A DNA stretch of 15,656 bases. It comes from PALSA-1006 sp964532405 (GTDB lineage Bacteria > Pseudomonadota > Gammaproteobacteria > Burkholderiales > Gallionellaceae). Made by a program: the position numbers and the translations under genes. Position 1 is the stretch's first letter. Each line of letters opens with the position of its first letter. The stretch lies in the NCBI GenBank assembly GCA_964532405.1, contig CAZHIC010000046.1, positions 1 through 15,656 of the forward strand, in the 5' to 3' direction. Under the pieces are notes generated by a model, which made no database searches, was not told where the DNA came from, and worked only from the letters and a program-made list of their open reading frames with translations. This document shows, one piece after another, positions 15,481-15,656 of the stretch.

Positions 15481-15656
15481 GGCGGACGGGCGCAGTAGCG
15501 CAGCAACCGTTCGAGCCCTGCGCGGTCTGTGCCCTCGATACGCACCGAGGCATCCAAGGAAAAACCGCCGCCGTGCTCCCAGTTCAGCATCTCGTCCCGG
15601 TCAGCGTTGTCGGCGGTATCGCCAATCTTCGCCGCAGGCTGAAACACGCCATCCAC
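15481..15656 (-). pseudogene. IS91-family (Y2) transposase fragment
   Basis: This reading frame is open at the window edge. It contains WEHGGGFSLDASVRIEGTDR followed by AGLERLLRYCARPP, a highly conserved stretch of IS91/IS801/IS1294-type rolling-circle transposases with the Y2 tyrosine pair. In the family the text continues after CARPP with residues such as FALERL. Here the match stops exactly there and the sequence becomes portal protein, so the element is truncated at its C-terminal coding side. The remainder lies outside the window. Confidence 0.8.

Noticed and set aside
1..15656. CRISPR array
   Set aside because: No regularly spaced direct repeats of 24-40 bases with unique spacers were found; the only tandem repeats are the 8-bp units at 6036-6102.

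Overview
The window looks like a betaproteobacterial chromosome, probably Nitrosomonadales/Gallionellaceae-like. This rests on GC-rich coding sequence, the hemC-hemD-hemX-hemY cluster divergent from ppc, and the style of the proteins. The genus is inferred, not shown. The core runs from about 1.0 to 10.1 kb and is intact. Both flanks are accessory.

Left flank (1-992). A complete c-di-GMP-I (GEMM) type riboswitch aptamer at 120-223 lies upstream of a hicA-hicB toxin-antitoxin pair at 305-891. Its three helices can all be drawn from the sequence. No other gene lies between the aptamer and hicA.

Core (993-10113). An atypical SDR/epimerase (minus strand) and a 2Fe-2S/FAD/NAD(P)H reductase (plus strand) diverge from a 51-bp spacer. 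The tetrapyrrole operon follows on the minus strand as hemC, hemD, hemX, hemY; hemX and hemY overlap by 4 bp. A long hairpin built from 8-bp tandem units sits between hemC and hemD. Phosphoenolpyruvate carboxylase (ppc) diverges from hemC and has a GTG start whose Shine-Dalgarno lies in a hairpin. HemC and HemD make the first macrocyclic tetrapyrrole. HemX and HemY are membrane proteins usually encoded with them.

Right flank (10114-15656). This is a genetic scrapyard, read on the minus strand. A perfect 19-bp inverted repeat separates ppc from a 2.7-kb decayed gene for a large secreted, Ig-like-repeat protein. That gene has two in-frame TAG stops, one frameshift and no recognisable start. Next comes a fragment of a Mu-like prophage: a truncated, frameshifted portal protein (gp29/DUF935), a MuF head-morphogenesis gene (gp30) with an internal deletion, a frameshifted gpG, and a gp27/DUF3486-like gene out of its usual order. 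The far end is cut by an IS91-family (Y2) transposase fragment that runs off the window. A tRNA-like cloverleaf lies on the plus strand between the MuF and gpG genes.

The most notable observations are the riboswitch/hicAB pairing, the tRNA-like element, the MuF protein with a possible C-terminal nuclease-type domain, and the layered decay of the right flank.
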